Source of the DNA: Pseudomonas sp. MIACH
Lineage (GTDB): Bacteria > Pseudomonadota > Gammaproteobacteria > Pseudomonadales > Pseudomonadaceae
Assembly: GCF_001269925.1 (NCBI RefSeq)
Contig: NZ_LHVO01000060.1
Location: 1-64,000, forward strand
Length of the DNA stretch: 64,000 bases
Reading direction: 5' to 3'
The notes beneath the pieces are model-generated. The model made no database searches. It had not been told where the DNA came from and worked only from the letters and a program-made list of their open reading frames with translations. Positions 17,330 to 25,915 of this stretch are shown here, one piece after another. Position 1 is the first letter of the stretch, and every line of letters begins with the position of its first letter. Made by a program: the position numbers and the translations under genes.

Positions 17330-17893
17330 ATGACGATTCAATCGCGGCTCAGCGAATTGACTGAAGCGACCATGGACGACGCTCAGCGCGCAGTGCTCAA
17401 GGACATTCTCGCGGGACCACGCGGGAACCTGGACGGCCCATTCCTGGCGTGGATTCAAAGCCCGGAACTGGCCAATCATGCGCAGCGCCTGGGGGCGTTC
17501 TGTCGGTATGGCACTCGGCTCGAACTGCGCCTGAGCGAACTTGCGATCCTGTTCACTGCCGCGTGGTGGCAGTCCCAGGCGGAGTGGCAGATTCATGAGC
17601 CTATCGCACGTTCGGCGGGGGTGGCTGATGCGGTGATCGAGGCGTTGCGTGAGCGGGCAGTTCCGGTCTTTACGCGTGAGGACGAACAACTGGTCTATCG
17701 GTTAGGCAAGACGTTGTACGAGACGCGTCGAATCGACGACGCGCTGTATGCGCAGGCGATCCAAGTGTTCGGGGAGCCCGCCGTGGTCGAATTGGTCGGG
17801 GTCTTCGGTTATTACGCCCTGGTGGCGATGACCCTGAATGTGTTTGCCGTTCGCCGTGATACCGATACACCGCTGCCATTTGTTGAACCTTGA
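17330..17893 (+). CDS. Carboxymuconolactone decarboxylase (CMD) family protein
   Basis: 187-residue all-alpha protein of the CMD/AhpD-like superfamily, recognised from its helical pattern with ELRLSELAILFTAAWWQSQAEW (listed here only as a motif region, about 65-85). The CxxC found in AhpD-type peroxidase members is absent, so a redox role is unlikely and a decarboxylase-like or unknown role is more probable. It directly follows the aminotransferase (11 bases) and is surely co-transcribed. Its 3' end faces the receiver gene of the signalling operon. Confidence 0.8.
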   Translation: MTIQSRLSELTEATMDDAQRAVLKDILAGPRGNLDGPFLAWIQSPELANHAQRLGAFCRYGTRLELRLSELAILFTAAWWQSQAEWQIHEPIARSAGVADAVIEALRERAVPVFTREDEQLVYRLGKTLYETRRIDDALYAQAIQVFGEPAVVELVGVFGYYALVAMTLNVFAVRRDTDTPLPFVEP

Positions 17894-17911
17894 AAGCTGA
17901 GCTCGCGGGCG

Positions 17912-18421
17912 CTAGCAGCGTCGTATCGCGGTTGACGCCGGCGCCGCCTCGACGTTGCCGGGCGTGGGGGTAGCACCGCGCCGCTGCAACAACTCAATCT
18001 GATCCGCCGGCACCAGCGTCCGCAAGGTCTTGTACAGCACCCGGGTTTCCAGCAGGTTCCACACCCGCAGCATGGTTTCCAGCGCGTCGAGGGGTTTGCT
18101 GATGAAGTCCCGGGCGCCCAGGGCCAGGGCGCGCAGGCGCGTGTCGCGGGTGGCGTCGGCGGTGAGCACCAGGATCGGCAGGTATTCACCCTGGGGGATG
18201 CGTCGGTGAAGCTGTTCCAGCACCGCAAAGCCGTCGAGCTCCGGCATGTGCAGGTCAAGGATCACCAGGTCAGGTTCGAAGCTGTTGAACAACTCCAGGG
18301 TGCGCAGCGGCTGGGTGCTGCTCAGCACGTTGGTCAGGCCTTCGCGCGCCAGCAGTTGCTCCACCAGGTCGAGGTTCGGGCGTTGGTCGTCGATGATCAG
18401 AATACGCAGGTCGAGGTTCAC
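17912..18421 (-). CDS. Single-domain response regulator (receiver plus short tail)
   Basis: 169-residue receiver protein. The acidic pair DD (about 11-12), phosphoacceptor Asp in VILDLHMPE (about 56) and the ISKPLD Lys are all present. After about residue 125 only a 40-residue tail remains, beginning with a coiled linker (VWNLLETRVLYKTL) like that preceding HD-GYP or other output domains, but no output domain follows. The start is GTG overlapping the hybrid-kinase stop (18418-18421, GTGA). The longer upstream frame is a shadow of the kinase gene. It is the last gene of a four-gene signalling operon and probably acts by protein contact. Confidence 0.85.
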   Translation of the reverse strand: MNLDLRILIIDDQRPNLDLVEQLLAREGLTNVLSSTQPLRTLELFNSFEPDLVILDLHMPELDGFAVLEQLHRRIPQGEYLPILVLTADATRDTRLRALALGARDFISKPLDALETMLRVWNLLETRVLYKTLRTLVPADQIELLQRRGATPTPGNVEAAPASTAIRRC

Positions 18422-20733
18422 GCGGGCTCCGGAAAAGCTTGGTCGAGGTGGGCGAGAAAGGCGGGCACGTTGATCGGTTTGTTCAATACGGCAGTGGCGC
18501 CTGCTTCCTGCAACGCCTGGCGGGTAAGGTCGCTGGCGTCGGCGGTGATCATCAGCACCGGCGTGTCGCGGGTGATCGGTGACTGACGCAAGCGTTGCAG
18601 CACCTTCAAGCCATTGATGTCCGGCAACGACACATCCAGCAGAATCAACTGGGGTGCGTGCTGCGCGGCGAGGTCCAGGCCCAGTTGGCCTTGCATGCTC
18701 GACAGCAGTCGTATGCCGGGCCGGCGTTGCAGCAGGGTTTCGATCAGCGCCAGGCTGGAGAGGTTGTCTTCGATGCACAACACCTTGCCCTGGAAGGGGC
18801 TGGCGACGGGGGCAGGGCGCTTCAATTCGGTGTCGATGACGGGGGTGGCAATCGGCTGGGATTGCGCCACGCGTGCGAATGGCAATTGCACCGTGAAACG
18901 TGAGCCGATGCCGGGTTGGCTCTGCACGTCGAGTTGACCGTCCATGTTTTCCAGCAGGCTTTTACTCAAAGCCAGGCCCAGGCCGCTGCCTTCCACATTC
19001 GGGTCGGCCCCCAGGCGCTCGAACGGTTTGAACAGTTGCCCCATATGATCGGCGGCGATGCCTTTGCCGGTGTCGCAGACCGACACGCTGATCCGCTGGT
19101 CGTGGATATCGACCTCAATGCTCACCTGGCCATCGCGCCGGTTGTATTTGATCGCATTGGACAGCAGGTTCAGCAGCACCTGGGTCAGACGCTGGCGGTC
19201 GGCAACGATGCCCGTATCCGCCGCCAGCGTCGGCAGTGGCTGCAACTGCACGCCCGCGTCGGTGGCCATGGGCGATACCAGCGTCAACGCTTCCTGCAAT
19301 GCGCTCGCCAGCGGGATCGGGCCGATATTCAACGCCAGGCTTCCGGCCTCGATCTTGGCGATATCCAACACTTCGTTGATCAGCGTGAGCAGGTGCTGGC
19401 CGGCGCGCAGAATGTGACCGACATCGGCCTTTTGCGCCTTGGGCGCGTCCATGTCCAACAACTGCGCAAAGCCCAGGATCGAGTTGAGCGGGGTGCGCAG
19501 TTCGTGGCTCATGCGCGACAGAAACTCGCTTTTGGCGCGGCTGGCGCGTTCGGCTTCCTCGCGGGCGGTGCGCAGGGCAATCTCCGCCGCACGGCGGTCG
19601 GTGATGTCGCGGGTGATCTTGGAAAAACCGCGCAGGGCGCCGGTGCCGTCGTATTGCGCCGTGATCACCACGCTGGCCCAGAACCGCGTGCCGTCCTTGC
19701 GGCAGCGCCAGCCTTCTTCGGTGTAATCGCCGTTGCGGGTGGCTTCGCGCAACGCCATGTCCGGGTGCTGCGGGCATTCCTGGGGCAGGTAGAACAGTGA
19801 GAAATGCTGGCCGATGATCTCCTGCTCGGTATAGCCCTTGATCCGCTCGGCGCCGTTGTTCCAACTGGTGACATGGCCCGCCGTGTCGAGGGCGAAGATC
19901 CCGTAGTCCTTGACCCCATCGATGATCAGTCGCAAACGTTCTTCGTTGTCGCGCAAGGCGCGTTCGCGTTCGGCCAGCAATAACCCGGCCTCCACCAGGC
20001 TGGTGCCCAACTGGCCGATCTCGTCTTTTTCCGGTGGCTGCGGCAGCAGCGGCGAGCCCAGGGCCAGGCGCTGGGCATTGCGCTGCACATTCTGCACCCG
20101 GGCGACAATGCCCTTGGACAGAAACAGCACCGCGACAATCGCGCCGAACAACCCGCAGATCGCCGCCAGCCAGGTGGACAGCAACAAGCGTTGGCGGGTT
20201 TCGGAGGCGGCGGCGCTGCGCTCGGCCAGCAACGACTCCTCAAGGGTGAGCATGGTGCTGATGTGTTGGCGCAGCGCATCGAGGATGTGCTTGTTGCTGA
20301 TCAGGATGGCACTGATGGACTCCGGTGTGGCGTCCCTGTCCTTGAGCATTTCCTCCAGCCCGTCGACCTTGCCGTCGATCAACGGCTTGATCGCGCTGAG
20401 CTGCTCGCGCACCCGTTGATCGCGCACGTTGCGGTCCAGTCTGCGCAGGGCTGACTCGATCTGGGGCTTGGCGTTGAGGTAGCTGGGCAGGAAGTCTTCG
20501 CGGCGGGTGAGCAGGTAACCGCGCACACTGGCGGCGGCTTCCGCGAGCAGGGTATGCACGGCCTGAATATCGCTTTGCACGCGTAAAACACGGCGCACAT
20601 CTTCTTCGGCGCGGGCGGTCTGGCGTTCCGTGGTGTAGATCAGCACCAGGGACAACAACAGCACCACCAGTGGCAGCGAAATCACCACCAGCGCCTTGCC
20701 GCGCAGCGGCAGGTCAGCCCAGCGCCTTCTCAT
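18418..20733 (-). CDS. Hybrid sensor histidine kinase (CHASE3-HAMP-PAS-HisKA-HATPase-REC)
   Basis: 771-residue membrane kinase. A transmembrane helix at about 13-33 and a second at about 187-209 flank a CHASE3-like helical sensor. A HAMP-like linker follows, then a PAS domain (about 265-380, LIIDGVKDYGIFALD), the HisKA motif SHELRTPLNS with the phosphorylated His, and HATPase boxes (NLLSNAIKYN, DTGKGI, GSGLGLALS). The C-terminal receiver (about 640-765) has ILLDVSLPD. It lies 10 bases downstream of the NarL-type regulator and overlaps the single-domain receiver by four bases. Internal phosphorelay to the receiver and then to the downstream protein is likely. Confidence 0.92.
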   Translation of the reverse strand: MRRRWADLPLRGKALVVISLPLVVLLLSLVLIYTTERQTARAEEDVRRVLRVQSDIQAVHTLLAEAAASVRGYLLTRREDFLPSYLNAKPQIESALRRLDRNVRDQRVREQLSAIKPLIDGKVDGLEEMLKDRDATPESISAILISNKHILDALRQHISTMLTLEESLLAERSAAASETRQRLLLSTWLAAICGLFGAIVAVLFLSKGIVARVQNVQRNAQRLALGSPLLPQPPEKDEIGQLGTSLVEAGLLLAERERALRDNEERLRLIIDGVKDYGIFALDTAGHVTSWNNGAERIKGYTEQEIIGQHFSLFYLPQECPQHPDMALREATRNGDYTEEGWRCRKDGTRFWASVVITAQYDGTGALRGFSKITRDITDRRAAEIALRTAREEAERASRAKSEFLSRMSHELRTPLNSILGFAQLLDMDAPKAQKADVGHILRAGQHLLTLINEVLDIAKIEAGSLALNIGPIPLASALQEALTLVSPMATDAGVQLQPLPTLAADTGIVADRQRLTQVLLNLLSNAIKYNRRDGQVSIEVDIHDQRISVSVCDTGKGIAADHMGQLFKPFERLGADPNVEGSGLGLALSKSLLENMDGQLDVQSQPGIGSRFTVQLPFARVAQSQPIATPVIDTELKRPAPVASPFQGKVLCIEDNLSSLALIETLLQRRPGIRLLSSMQGQLGLDLAAQHAPQLILLDVSLPDINGLKVLQRLRQSPITRDTPVLMITADASDLTRQALQEAGATAVLNKPINVPAFLAHLDQAFPEPA

Positions 20734-20743
20734 TTGGGCCGCC

Positions 20744-21397
20744 TCATGCTGGCGTCACCAGGCCCAAGGCGATGCCCCGCACGGCGGCCTGGGTGCGGTC
20801 GGCCGCGCCGAGCTTGCCGATTACGCGCTCGACATGGGCCTTGGCCGTGCCTGTGGTAATGCCCAGGTGTTCGCCGATGGCCCGGTTGCTCATACCGTTG
20901 GCGACCAAACCGAGGACCTGGCGTTCCCGTGGGGTGAGCGGTTCGCTGGGGGCGGCACCGCTGGCCTGGCGTTCGGTCATGCGCCGCAACAGCCGCGCGC
21001 TGACCGCCGTGTTGAGCGCCTCGCCGCCAGCGGCCACTTGTTGCAGCGCCTGGATCACCTCGGCGCGGCTGGCATCTTTAAGCAGATAGCCCACCGCACC
21101 GGCATTCATGGCCGCCTCCAGGTACTCGGGGCTGTCGTCCATGGTGAACATCACCACCTTCACCGCTGGCAGGCGTTGTTGCAGCAAGCGTGCGGCGCCC
21201 AAACCGTTGAGCCCGGGCATGCGGATGTCGAGGATGACGATGTCGGGCAGAAGCTGTTCGCACAGTTCCACCGCCTGCAGGCCATCACTGGCTTGACCGA
21301 CCACTTCGAACTGCGGATGGCCGGCCAGCAGGGAGACGAAACCGGTGCGCGTGACTTCATGATCGTCCGCCAGCACCAGGCGCAAGACGTGGGTCAT
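20744..21397 (-). CDS. NarL/LuxR-family response regulator
   Basis: 217-residue regulator with an N-terminal receiver (phosphoacceptor in VILDIRMPG, about 56) and a C-terminal LuxR helix-turn-helix (about 150-210, LTPRERQVLGLVANGMSNRAI region). It overlaps the upstream HisKA_3 kinase gene by ATGA (21394-21397), so the two form a cognate pair. It sits between that kinase and the hybrid kinase in the same operon. Confidence 0.93.
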   Translation of the reverse strand: MTHVLRLVLADDHEVTRTGFVSLLAGHPQFEVVGQASDGLQAVELCEQLLPDIVILDIRMPGLNGLGAARLLQQRLPAVKVVMFTMDDSPEYLEAAMNAGAVGYLLKDASRAEVIQALQQVAAGGEALNTAVSARLLRRMTERQASGAAPSEPLTPRERQVLGLVANGMSNRAIGEHLGITTGTAKAHVERVIGKLGAADRTQAAVRGIALGLVTPA

Positions 21398-22572
21398 TGG
21401 GGTACTCCAATCAAGTGGGCTGGCACGCGCGCGTGCAGTTGGGTACCGCCGTCGACTGCGCTGACGCAGGTGAAGCTGCCGCCCAGCAGGCTGGCGCGCT
21501 CCTGCATGGTGGCGAGGCCCAGATGCTGGGCGTCATCGAGGGATGGCGCCGAGGTGAAGCCTTTGCCGTTGTCGTCCAGCCGCAGGGACGCCTGGCCGTC
21601 GTGCAGCGCCAGGGTCAGCTGCACCCGACTGGCGCGCGCATGCTTGAGCACATTGTTGATGGCTTCCTGGCCAATGCGGAACAAGGCGATTTCCACCTGG
21701 CTGGGTAAGCGCGTCTCACAGTGCGCCTGCCACACCACGTTGATTCCGGCGTCACGCAGGCGGTCGGCTTCTTTATCGAGAGCTTTGAACAAGCCGAAAT
21801 CATCCAGCACCGTGGGACGCAGGCCGGCGATCAGTTGCCGGCCCTCGCCAACCGAGTGTTGGGCCAGGGTAAGAATCGCCTGCAGGTCGGCGGCCAATGC
21901 CTCCGGCAGCGGCGGGCAGCGCCCGGCAAAGCCTTGCAGCCGTTGATGCAGGCCCGCCAGGGTTTGCGCCAGGCCATCGTGCAGGTCGTAGGCGACGCGC
22001 TTGCGTTCGTCCTCCTGGGCGCGGAGCAAGCGGTTGACCAGGTCGGACAGGGTTTTGTCGCGCAGCTTGAGGGTGGTCAGCAGCCGATCGTTTTCCAGGT
22101 GGGCCGCCAGCAAGGTAGCGAGCAGTTGCAGGGATTCGCTGTCTTCGTGTTCCGGCGCCCGCAGGCTGACGCTATTGCCCAGCACCAGTACGCCAAACGC
22201 ATCGCCGTCACCGGCGCGCAACGGCACTTGCAAGACGCTGGGCAAGTCCTCTGATGGGCGTTCCTGCCAACACGGTGTGCGCAGGCTGCGGTCGGCGAGG
22301 GCGGCCAGGCTGTTCAATCGCGCAGGGTTGCCGTGGCGGGCGCTGGTGTAGGCGACGCCCTCGGCGTCCCACTCCTGCAGCAGCCCGTGGTCCATCGCCA
22401 GAAACGCGCAGGCCCGGGCGAGCACGCGTTCGCGCATGGCGTCGGGGGCCAACTGGCGCAGTTGCTGGCCGGTATCCACCAACAGGCGCAGGCGCGCCGT
22501 ACGACTTTCCGATTGGCGGAAATGCGCGCGCATGGCCAAGGCGCTGCCGGGGTCATGGGGCGTGTCATGCAT
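21394..22572 (-). CDS. Cytoplasmic GAF-type sensor histidine kinase (HisKA_3/NarX-like)
   Basis: 392-residue kinase without transmembrane helices. A GAF-like N-terminal sensor (about 30-180) is followed by the HisKA_3 motif RVAYDLHDGLAQTLAG with the phospho-His and a HATPase domain (INNVLKHARA, LDDNGKGF, LGLATMQERA). The start chosen has GGAG eight bases upstream; the longer frame to 22647 lacks a ribosome site. It is the first gene of the four-gene signalling operon and is divergent from the secreted SnoaL-like gene at 22737. The GAF ligand is unknown. Confidence 0.9.
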   Translation of the reverse strand: MHDTPHDPGSALAMRAHFRQSESRTARLRLLVDTGQQLRQLAPDAMRERVLARACAFLAMDHGLLQEWDAEGVAYTSARHGNPARLNSLAALADRSLRTPCWQERPSEDLPSVLQVPLRAGDGDAFGVLVLGNSVSLRAPEHEDSESLQLLATLLAAHLENDRLLTTLKLRDKTLSDLVNRLLRAQEDERKRVAYDLHDGLAQTLAGLHQRLQGFAGRCPPLPEALAADLQAILTLAQHSVGEGRQLIAGLRPTVLDDFGLFKALDKEADRLRDAGINVVWQAHCETRLPSQVEIALFRIGQEAINNVLKHARASRVQLTLALHDGQASLRLDDNGKGFTSAPSLDDAQHLGLATMQERASLLGGSFTCVSAVDGGTQLHARVPAHLIGVPQ

Positions 22573-22736
22573 AGGTGATGCTCCATTGCTGCGGGCGCGA
22601 GGGGTAGCTATTAAACATGGTCGGACCCCTCGGGCGCTATCTGCCAAATGGCATAGGTAAATACCTCCGGTTGGCCGATGGCGGCCGGCGGGCAGGTTGG
22701 CAAAGTGGCCTCAACGACGACCACTGGAGTAACGCC

Positions 22737-23255
22737 ATGAAATTCAAGATCGCCCCAATCGCCCTGATGTTTGCCCTGAGCGTACCGTTTGTTCACGCCG
22801 CCGAGACGGCCCCGTATGTCTACCGTGAAGTGGCCCAGGCGCCGGCCAATGTGAAAGACCGCGAGATTGCCGGTTTATTCGACCGCTGGAACAGCGCCTT
22901 GCAGACCGGCAACGTGAAATCCGTGGTCGACCTGTACGCGCCGGGTGCGGTGTTGCAGCCGACCGTGTCCAACCAGGTGCGTACGACGCCGGAGCAGATC
23001 ACCGACTATTTCGACCACTTCCTGGCGCTCAAGCCGGTGGGCCAGATCAACTACCGCGAGATCCGCCAACTGGGCAGTAACGTGGCCATGGACAGTGGTG
23101 TCTACACCTTCACCCTGACCGAGTCGGACGGCAAGGTGCGCCATGTGCAGGCACGCTACACCTTCGTCTATGAGCAGGTGGGTGGCCAGTGGAAAATTCT
23201 TAACCATCACTCTTCGGCGATGCCTGAGGTACAGGCCAAGCACGCTAAGCAGTAA
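22737..23255 (+). CDS. Secreted SgcJ/EcaC-type SnoaL-like (NTF2 fold) protein
   Basis: 172-residue protein with a clean signal peptide (MKFKIAPIALMFALSVPFVHA) and an NTF2-like domain of the DUF4440/SgcJ type (DLYAPGAVLQPT, and the terminal WKILNHHSSAMP). Such proteins are compact binding or catalytic cones of mostly unknown role. The start has GGAG seven bases upstream. A strong intrinsic terminator follows directly. It is divergent from the signalling operon by 164 bases and could be one of its targets (inference). Confidence 0.85.
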   Translation: MKFKIAPIALMFALSVPFVHAAETAPYVYREVAQAPANVKDREIAGLFDRWNSALQTGNVKSVVDLYAPGAVLQPTVSNQVRTTPEQITDYFDHFLALKPVGQINYREIRQLGSNVAMDSGVYTFTLTESDGKVRHVQARYTFVYEQVGGQWKILNHHSSAMPEVQAKHAKQ

Positions 23256-23265
23256 TGGTTGGAGG

Positions 23266-23304
23266 AAAAATGCCCATCCCTTGGCCGGGGGTGGGCATTT
23301 TTTT
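23266..23304 (+). terminator. Rho-independent terminator
   Basis: A GC-rich hairpin with arms ATGCCCA and TGGGCAT, extended by CCC/GGG, is flanked by an A-run before and a run of seven T after the stem. It lies 10 bases after the SnoaL-like gene. Confidence 0.9.
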
Positions 23305-23437
23305 GTTGTGGCTGGGAGATTGTTGCTGTGACGGATCCACAGCCTGGCGACATTTGACTGATTGTCTCCGATCCAAATGCGGGAGGGGGGCACCACCTCT
23401 TCGACGCAGCGCTGTCGCCCAGTAAACTGGAACCTCT

Positions 23438-23479
23438 GTGGCGAGCGGGCTTGCCCCGCGTTGGGGTGCGAAGCGCCCC
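23438..23479 (-). repeat. REP unit, inverted member of a REP pair
   Basis: GTGGCGAGCGGGCTTG starts this unit. It is the reverse complement of the unit at 23528-23570, with a 48-base spacer, forming a BIME-type pair. It lies between a terminated gene and the 3' end of a TonB receptor gene. Confidence 0.75.
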
Positions 23480-23525
23480 TGATGAATACGAATGCGGTGT
23501 GTCAAGCACGCCTCTGCGCCTGGTT

Positions 23526-23639
23526 TTGGGGCTGCTGCGCAGCCCAACGCGGGACAAGCCCGCTCGCCACAACAGCGCTGTCTGTCGGGCATTCAGCGTT
23601 GAGCCAAAGTTGTGTAGATACCCGTGCCCCGATGGCGGC
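23526..23639. repeat. REP-containing intergenic repeat, copy 2
   Basis: 114 bases aligned without gaps to 47-160 (about 11 mismatches). The left part (23528-23570) is the partner of the inverted REP unit at 23438-23479. The right half beyond the REP core is also conserved between copies, so the repeat is longer than a simple REP. Confidence 0.78.
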
Positions 23640-23740
23640 TTTACAGCCGACCAGGATATTGGATCAGACCGAATACATATCCGTTGCTGCGGTAACGGCG
23701 GTTATTGGTTCCGCACTTACAGCGGGCTTGTGTGCTCTCA
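23640..23740. repeat. Probable Pseudomonas intergenic repeat tail
   Basis: The segment with TACATATCCGTTGCTGCGGT and a following GGTTCCGC...TTACAGCGGG stretch reads like a dispersed, hairpin-rich intergenic sequence that I recall from fluorescent pseudomonads. No second copy occurs in this window, so the call rests on memory and position. No gene is seen in 23305-23745. Confidence 0.4.
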
Positions 23741-23745
23741 CCCAT

Positions 23746-25833
23746 TCAGAAGTCCAGCGTCACCCCGCTATACAGCGCACGTCCGTCACCCGGGGAGTGC
23801 AGCGACGCTTTGGCACCGTCCGGGTCATACCAGGCGTACTCGTAGTAGCGGTTGGTGAGGTTTTTCAGTTGCAGGTCGACACTGAGCGACTCCGTCACCT
23901 GATAGGTCGCGCCCAGGTTCATCAATACGTAGCCGCCGTAAGCTCCCTGAATGTTCTCGCGTTCCAGGTAGTAGGAGGTCTGGCCGTTCATCCAGGCGGT
24001 CAGTTGCAGGGCTGGCGTGGCCTTGAAGCTGATGCCGGCGTTGTACAGGTGATGGGGGATGTGGTCGATTTCCTGGCCTTTGCTGTTGGGCAGCGTCGCG
24101 CTGGGTTGGAGGATTTTCGAGTATTGCCAGGCATAGGCCAGCCAGATCTCGGTGCGCTCATTCGGGTGCAGGTTCAGCTGCGCGTCGTAACCCCAACGGC
24201 GGGTTTCGCCGACGTTGTCCGACTCGCCGCTGGGGTCGTTGAGTCGGCGGCTGACTTCGCCACTGGCCTGCTGTTGCCAGTACGCCACACGCCCGTCGAT
24301 CCAATCGGCGGGGGTGAATTTGATCCCGGTTTCCCAACCGTCGTTGATGGACGGCGCCAGGTCGGTGTCCCTGGGCGGAATCTTGTAGGCCGCCGCGCCG
24401 CTGCCGACCTGGAACGTGCGCCCCCAGTTGGCGTACACGCTGGCCACGTCCCAGGGTGAGTACACCACGCTGAGTTTGGGTTGCTTGATCAGCCCGTAGT
24501 CGTTGATGTCGTAGTCCTGGCCGGTCATTTCGTTGGTGAAGCTGCCCTGGATCTTGTCGACGCGATACGCCGGGATGATCTTCAACGACTCGAACGGCTT
24601 GATCTCGGCCTGCACATAGGCGCCGTAGGTGTCGAAGTCGAACTGCTGGTCGCGGGTTTGTGCCAGGCGCGCGCGGTCGAGGGTGCGGTAGCGCTCGCTT
24701 TTGTTCTGTTGCTGTTGGGTATCGGCGCCGCCTTCCAGGGCGAAGTCATACAGCCAACTGACGTGCGGGCGCCAGGTCAGGGACGTGAGGGCGCCGTACT
24801 GGGTTTCGTAGGCGTCGCGCTCCTGTTGGGCACTGGTGCGCCAGTACTGGGTCCAGCGTCGGTCATCGAACGTGTTGACGTAGGTTTTCGCCGACCAGGC
24901 AAGGGTGTCGGCCAGGTCGGTGTCGAAGTGCACACTGACTTGGTTCATCCGGCGGGTGCCTTTGTCGGTGGCGTTGTAGCGGTTGGTCATTTTTGGATGC
25001 TGGCGGGCATCCTCTTCAGTCAAATAGCCCGGCTCCTGGGCATCGGTTTCATAGTGACGGGCGATCAGTCCGAGGCGGTAGCTGTTGTCGTCCGGGGTGT
25101 AGAACCACTTGCCGGACATCGAGAATTTGTCCGCCTCGGCATGGTCGCGGTAGCCGTCAGACTTCTGGTAGGCGAAGAAGTAATTCTGCGTCCAATTGCT
25201 GCCCTGGATGCCTTTGGCGAACTGCGTTTCCTGGGTGTTGAAGCTGCCATAGCGCAGGCGCGCCTTGGTGTAGTCTCCGCCCGTGCGGGTGAGCATATTG
25301 ACGTTGCCGGCGATGTTGTTCAGGCCATAGCGCGCATCGCTGGTGCCGCGCACCACTTCGATACTGTCCAGCTCCATCGGGAAAATCATGTCCATAAACG
25401 GCATGTTGCCGTCGTTGCTGTTGCTCGGAATACCATCGATCAGCAGCTTCACCGCATTCACTTCGCCTTCGCCGTTGAAGCCGCGAAAGGAGATCTTGCC
25501 GGAGGTGGTGCCCTGATTGAACTCGGTGAGCATCACCCCCGGCGCACGGCTGAACAGCTCCCAGCTGTAGTTGACCGGCATTTTTTCGAGGATATCGGCG
25601 CCGAGAATATCCACCGAGCTGAGCACGCTGGCGGTACTCAACGGGCCGCTGGCGCCGCTTGCGCCCTGGACAGTGACGGTGCCGAGGGTCAGGGCCGAGT
25701 CTTCGCTTTTGCTGGCTTGGGCAAGTGCCGAAGATAACGGGTTGAGGGCGAACAGGCCGGCTGAAATCAGCGGCCACAGGCGACGGGACACGGAGTGACG
25801 CTGCGCACGAGGCGCAGTAAAGGGAGCAGGCAT
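23746..25833 (-). CDS. TonB-dependent outer membrane receptor
   Basis: 695-residue outer-membrane receptor. A signal peptide (about 1-39, ending SSALAQA) is followed by a TonB-box-like start (LGTVTVQG), a plug domain (about 60-165, with KISFRGFNGEGE and EVVRGTSDARYGLNNIAGN), and a beta-barrel ending in VTLDF with the terminal aromatic. There is no secretin/STN signalling extension. The start has AGGAAG upstream. It follows a DUF2946 gene by 82 bases on the same strand. DUF2946 genes commonly accompany copper-related TonB receptors, so copper or another metal chelate is a possible ligand, though the receptor lacks an obvious OprC signature. Confidence 0.88.
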   Translation of the reverse strand: MPAPFTAPRAQRHSVSRRLWPLISAGLFALNPLSSALAQASKSEDSALTLGTVTVQGASGASGPLSTASVLSSVDILGADILEKMPVNYSWELFSRAPGVMLTEFNQGTTSGKISFRGFNGEGEVNAVKLLIDGIPSNSNDGNMPFMDMIFPMELDSIEVVRGTSDARYGLNNIAGNVNMLTRTGGDYTKARLRYGSFNTQETQFAKGIQGSNWTQNYFFAYQKSDGYRDHAEADKFSMSGKWFYTPDDNSYRLGLIARHYETDAQEPGYLTEEDARQHPKMTNRYNATDKGTRRMNQVSVHFDTDLADTLAWSAKTYVNTFDDRRWTQYWRTSAQQERDAYETQYGALTSLTWRPHVSWLYDFALEGGADTQQQQNKSERYRTLDRARLAQTRDQQFDFDTYGAYVQAEIKPFESLKIIPAYRVDKIQGSFTNEMTGQDYDINDYGLIKQPKLSVVYSPWDVASVYANWGRTFQVGSGAAAYKIPPRDTDLAPSINDGWETGIKFTPADWIDGRVAYWQQQASGEVSRRLNDPSGESDNVGETRRWGYDAQLNLHPNERTEIWLAYAWQYSKILQPSATLPNSKGQEIDHIPHHLYNAGISFKATPALQLTAWMNGQTSYYLERENIQGAYGGYVLMNLGATYQVTESLSVDLQLKNLTNRYYEYAWYDPDGAKASLHSPGDGRALYSGVTLDF

Positions 25834-25915
25834 GGAACACTTCCTGATGACCAAAAACTTCAAGGACGTTTCAGCCATCCCCGGGAGGTGGCCGAACACG
25901 TAAGGTTTGGGGCGA

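Noticed and set aside
17912..18421. Possible truncated HD-GYP-type regulator
   Set aside because: The reading frame is intact, coupled to the kinase, and no remnants of an output domain are found downstream, so a natural single-domain receiver is simpler.
24481..25737. A 418-codon plus-strand frame
   Set aside because: It mirrors the TonB receptor gene on the other strand and shows no domain features.
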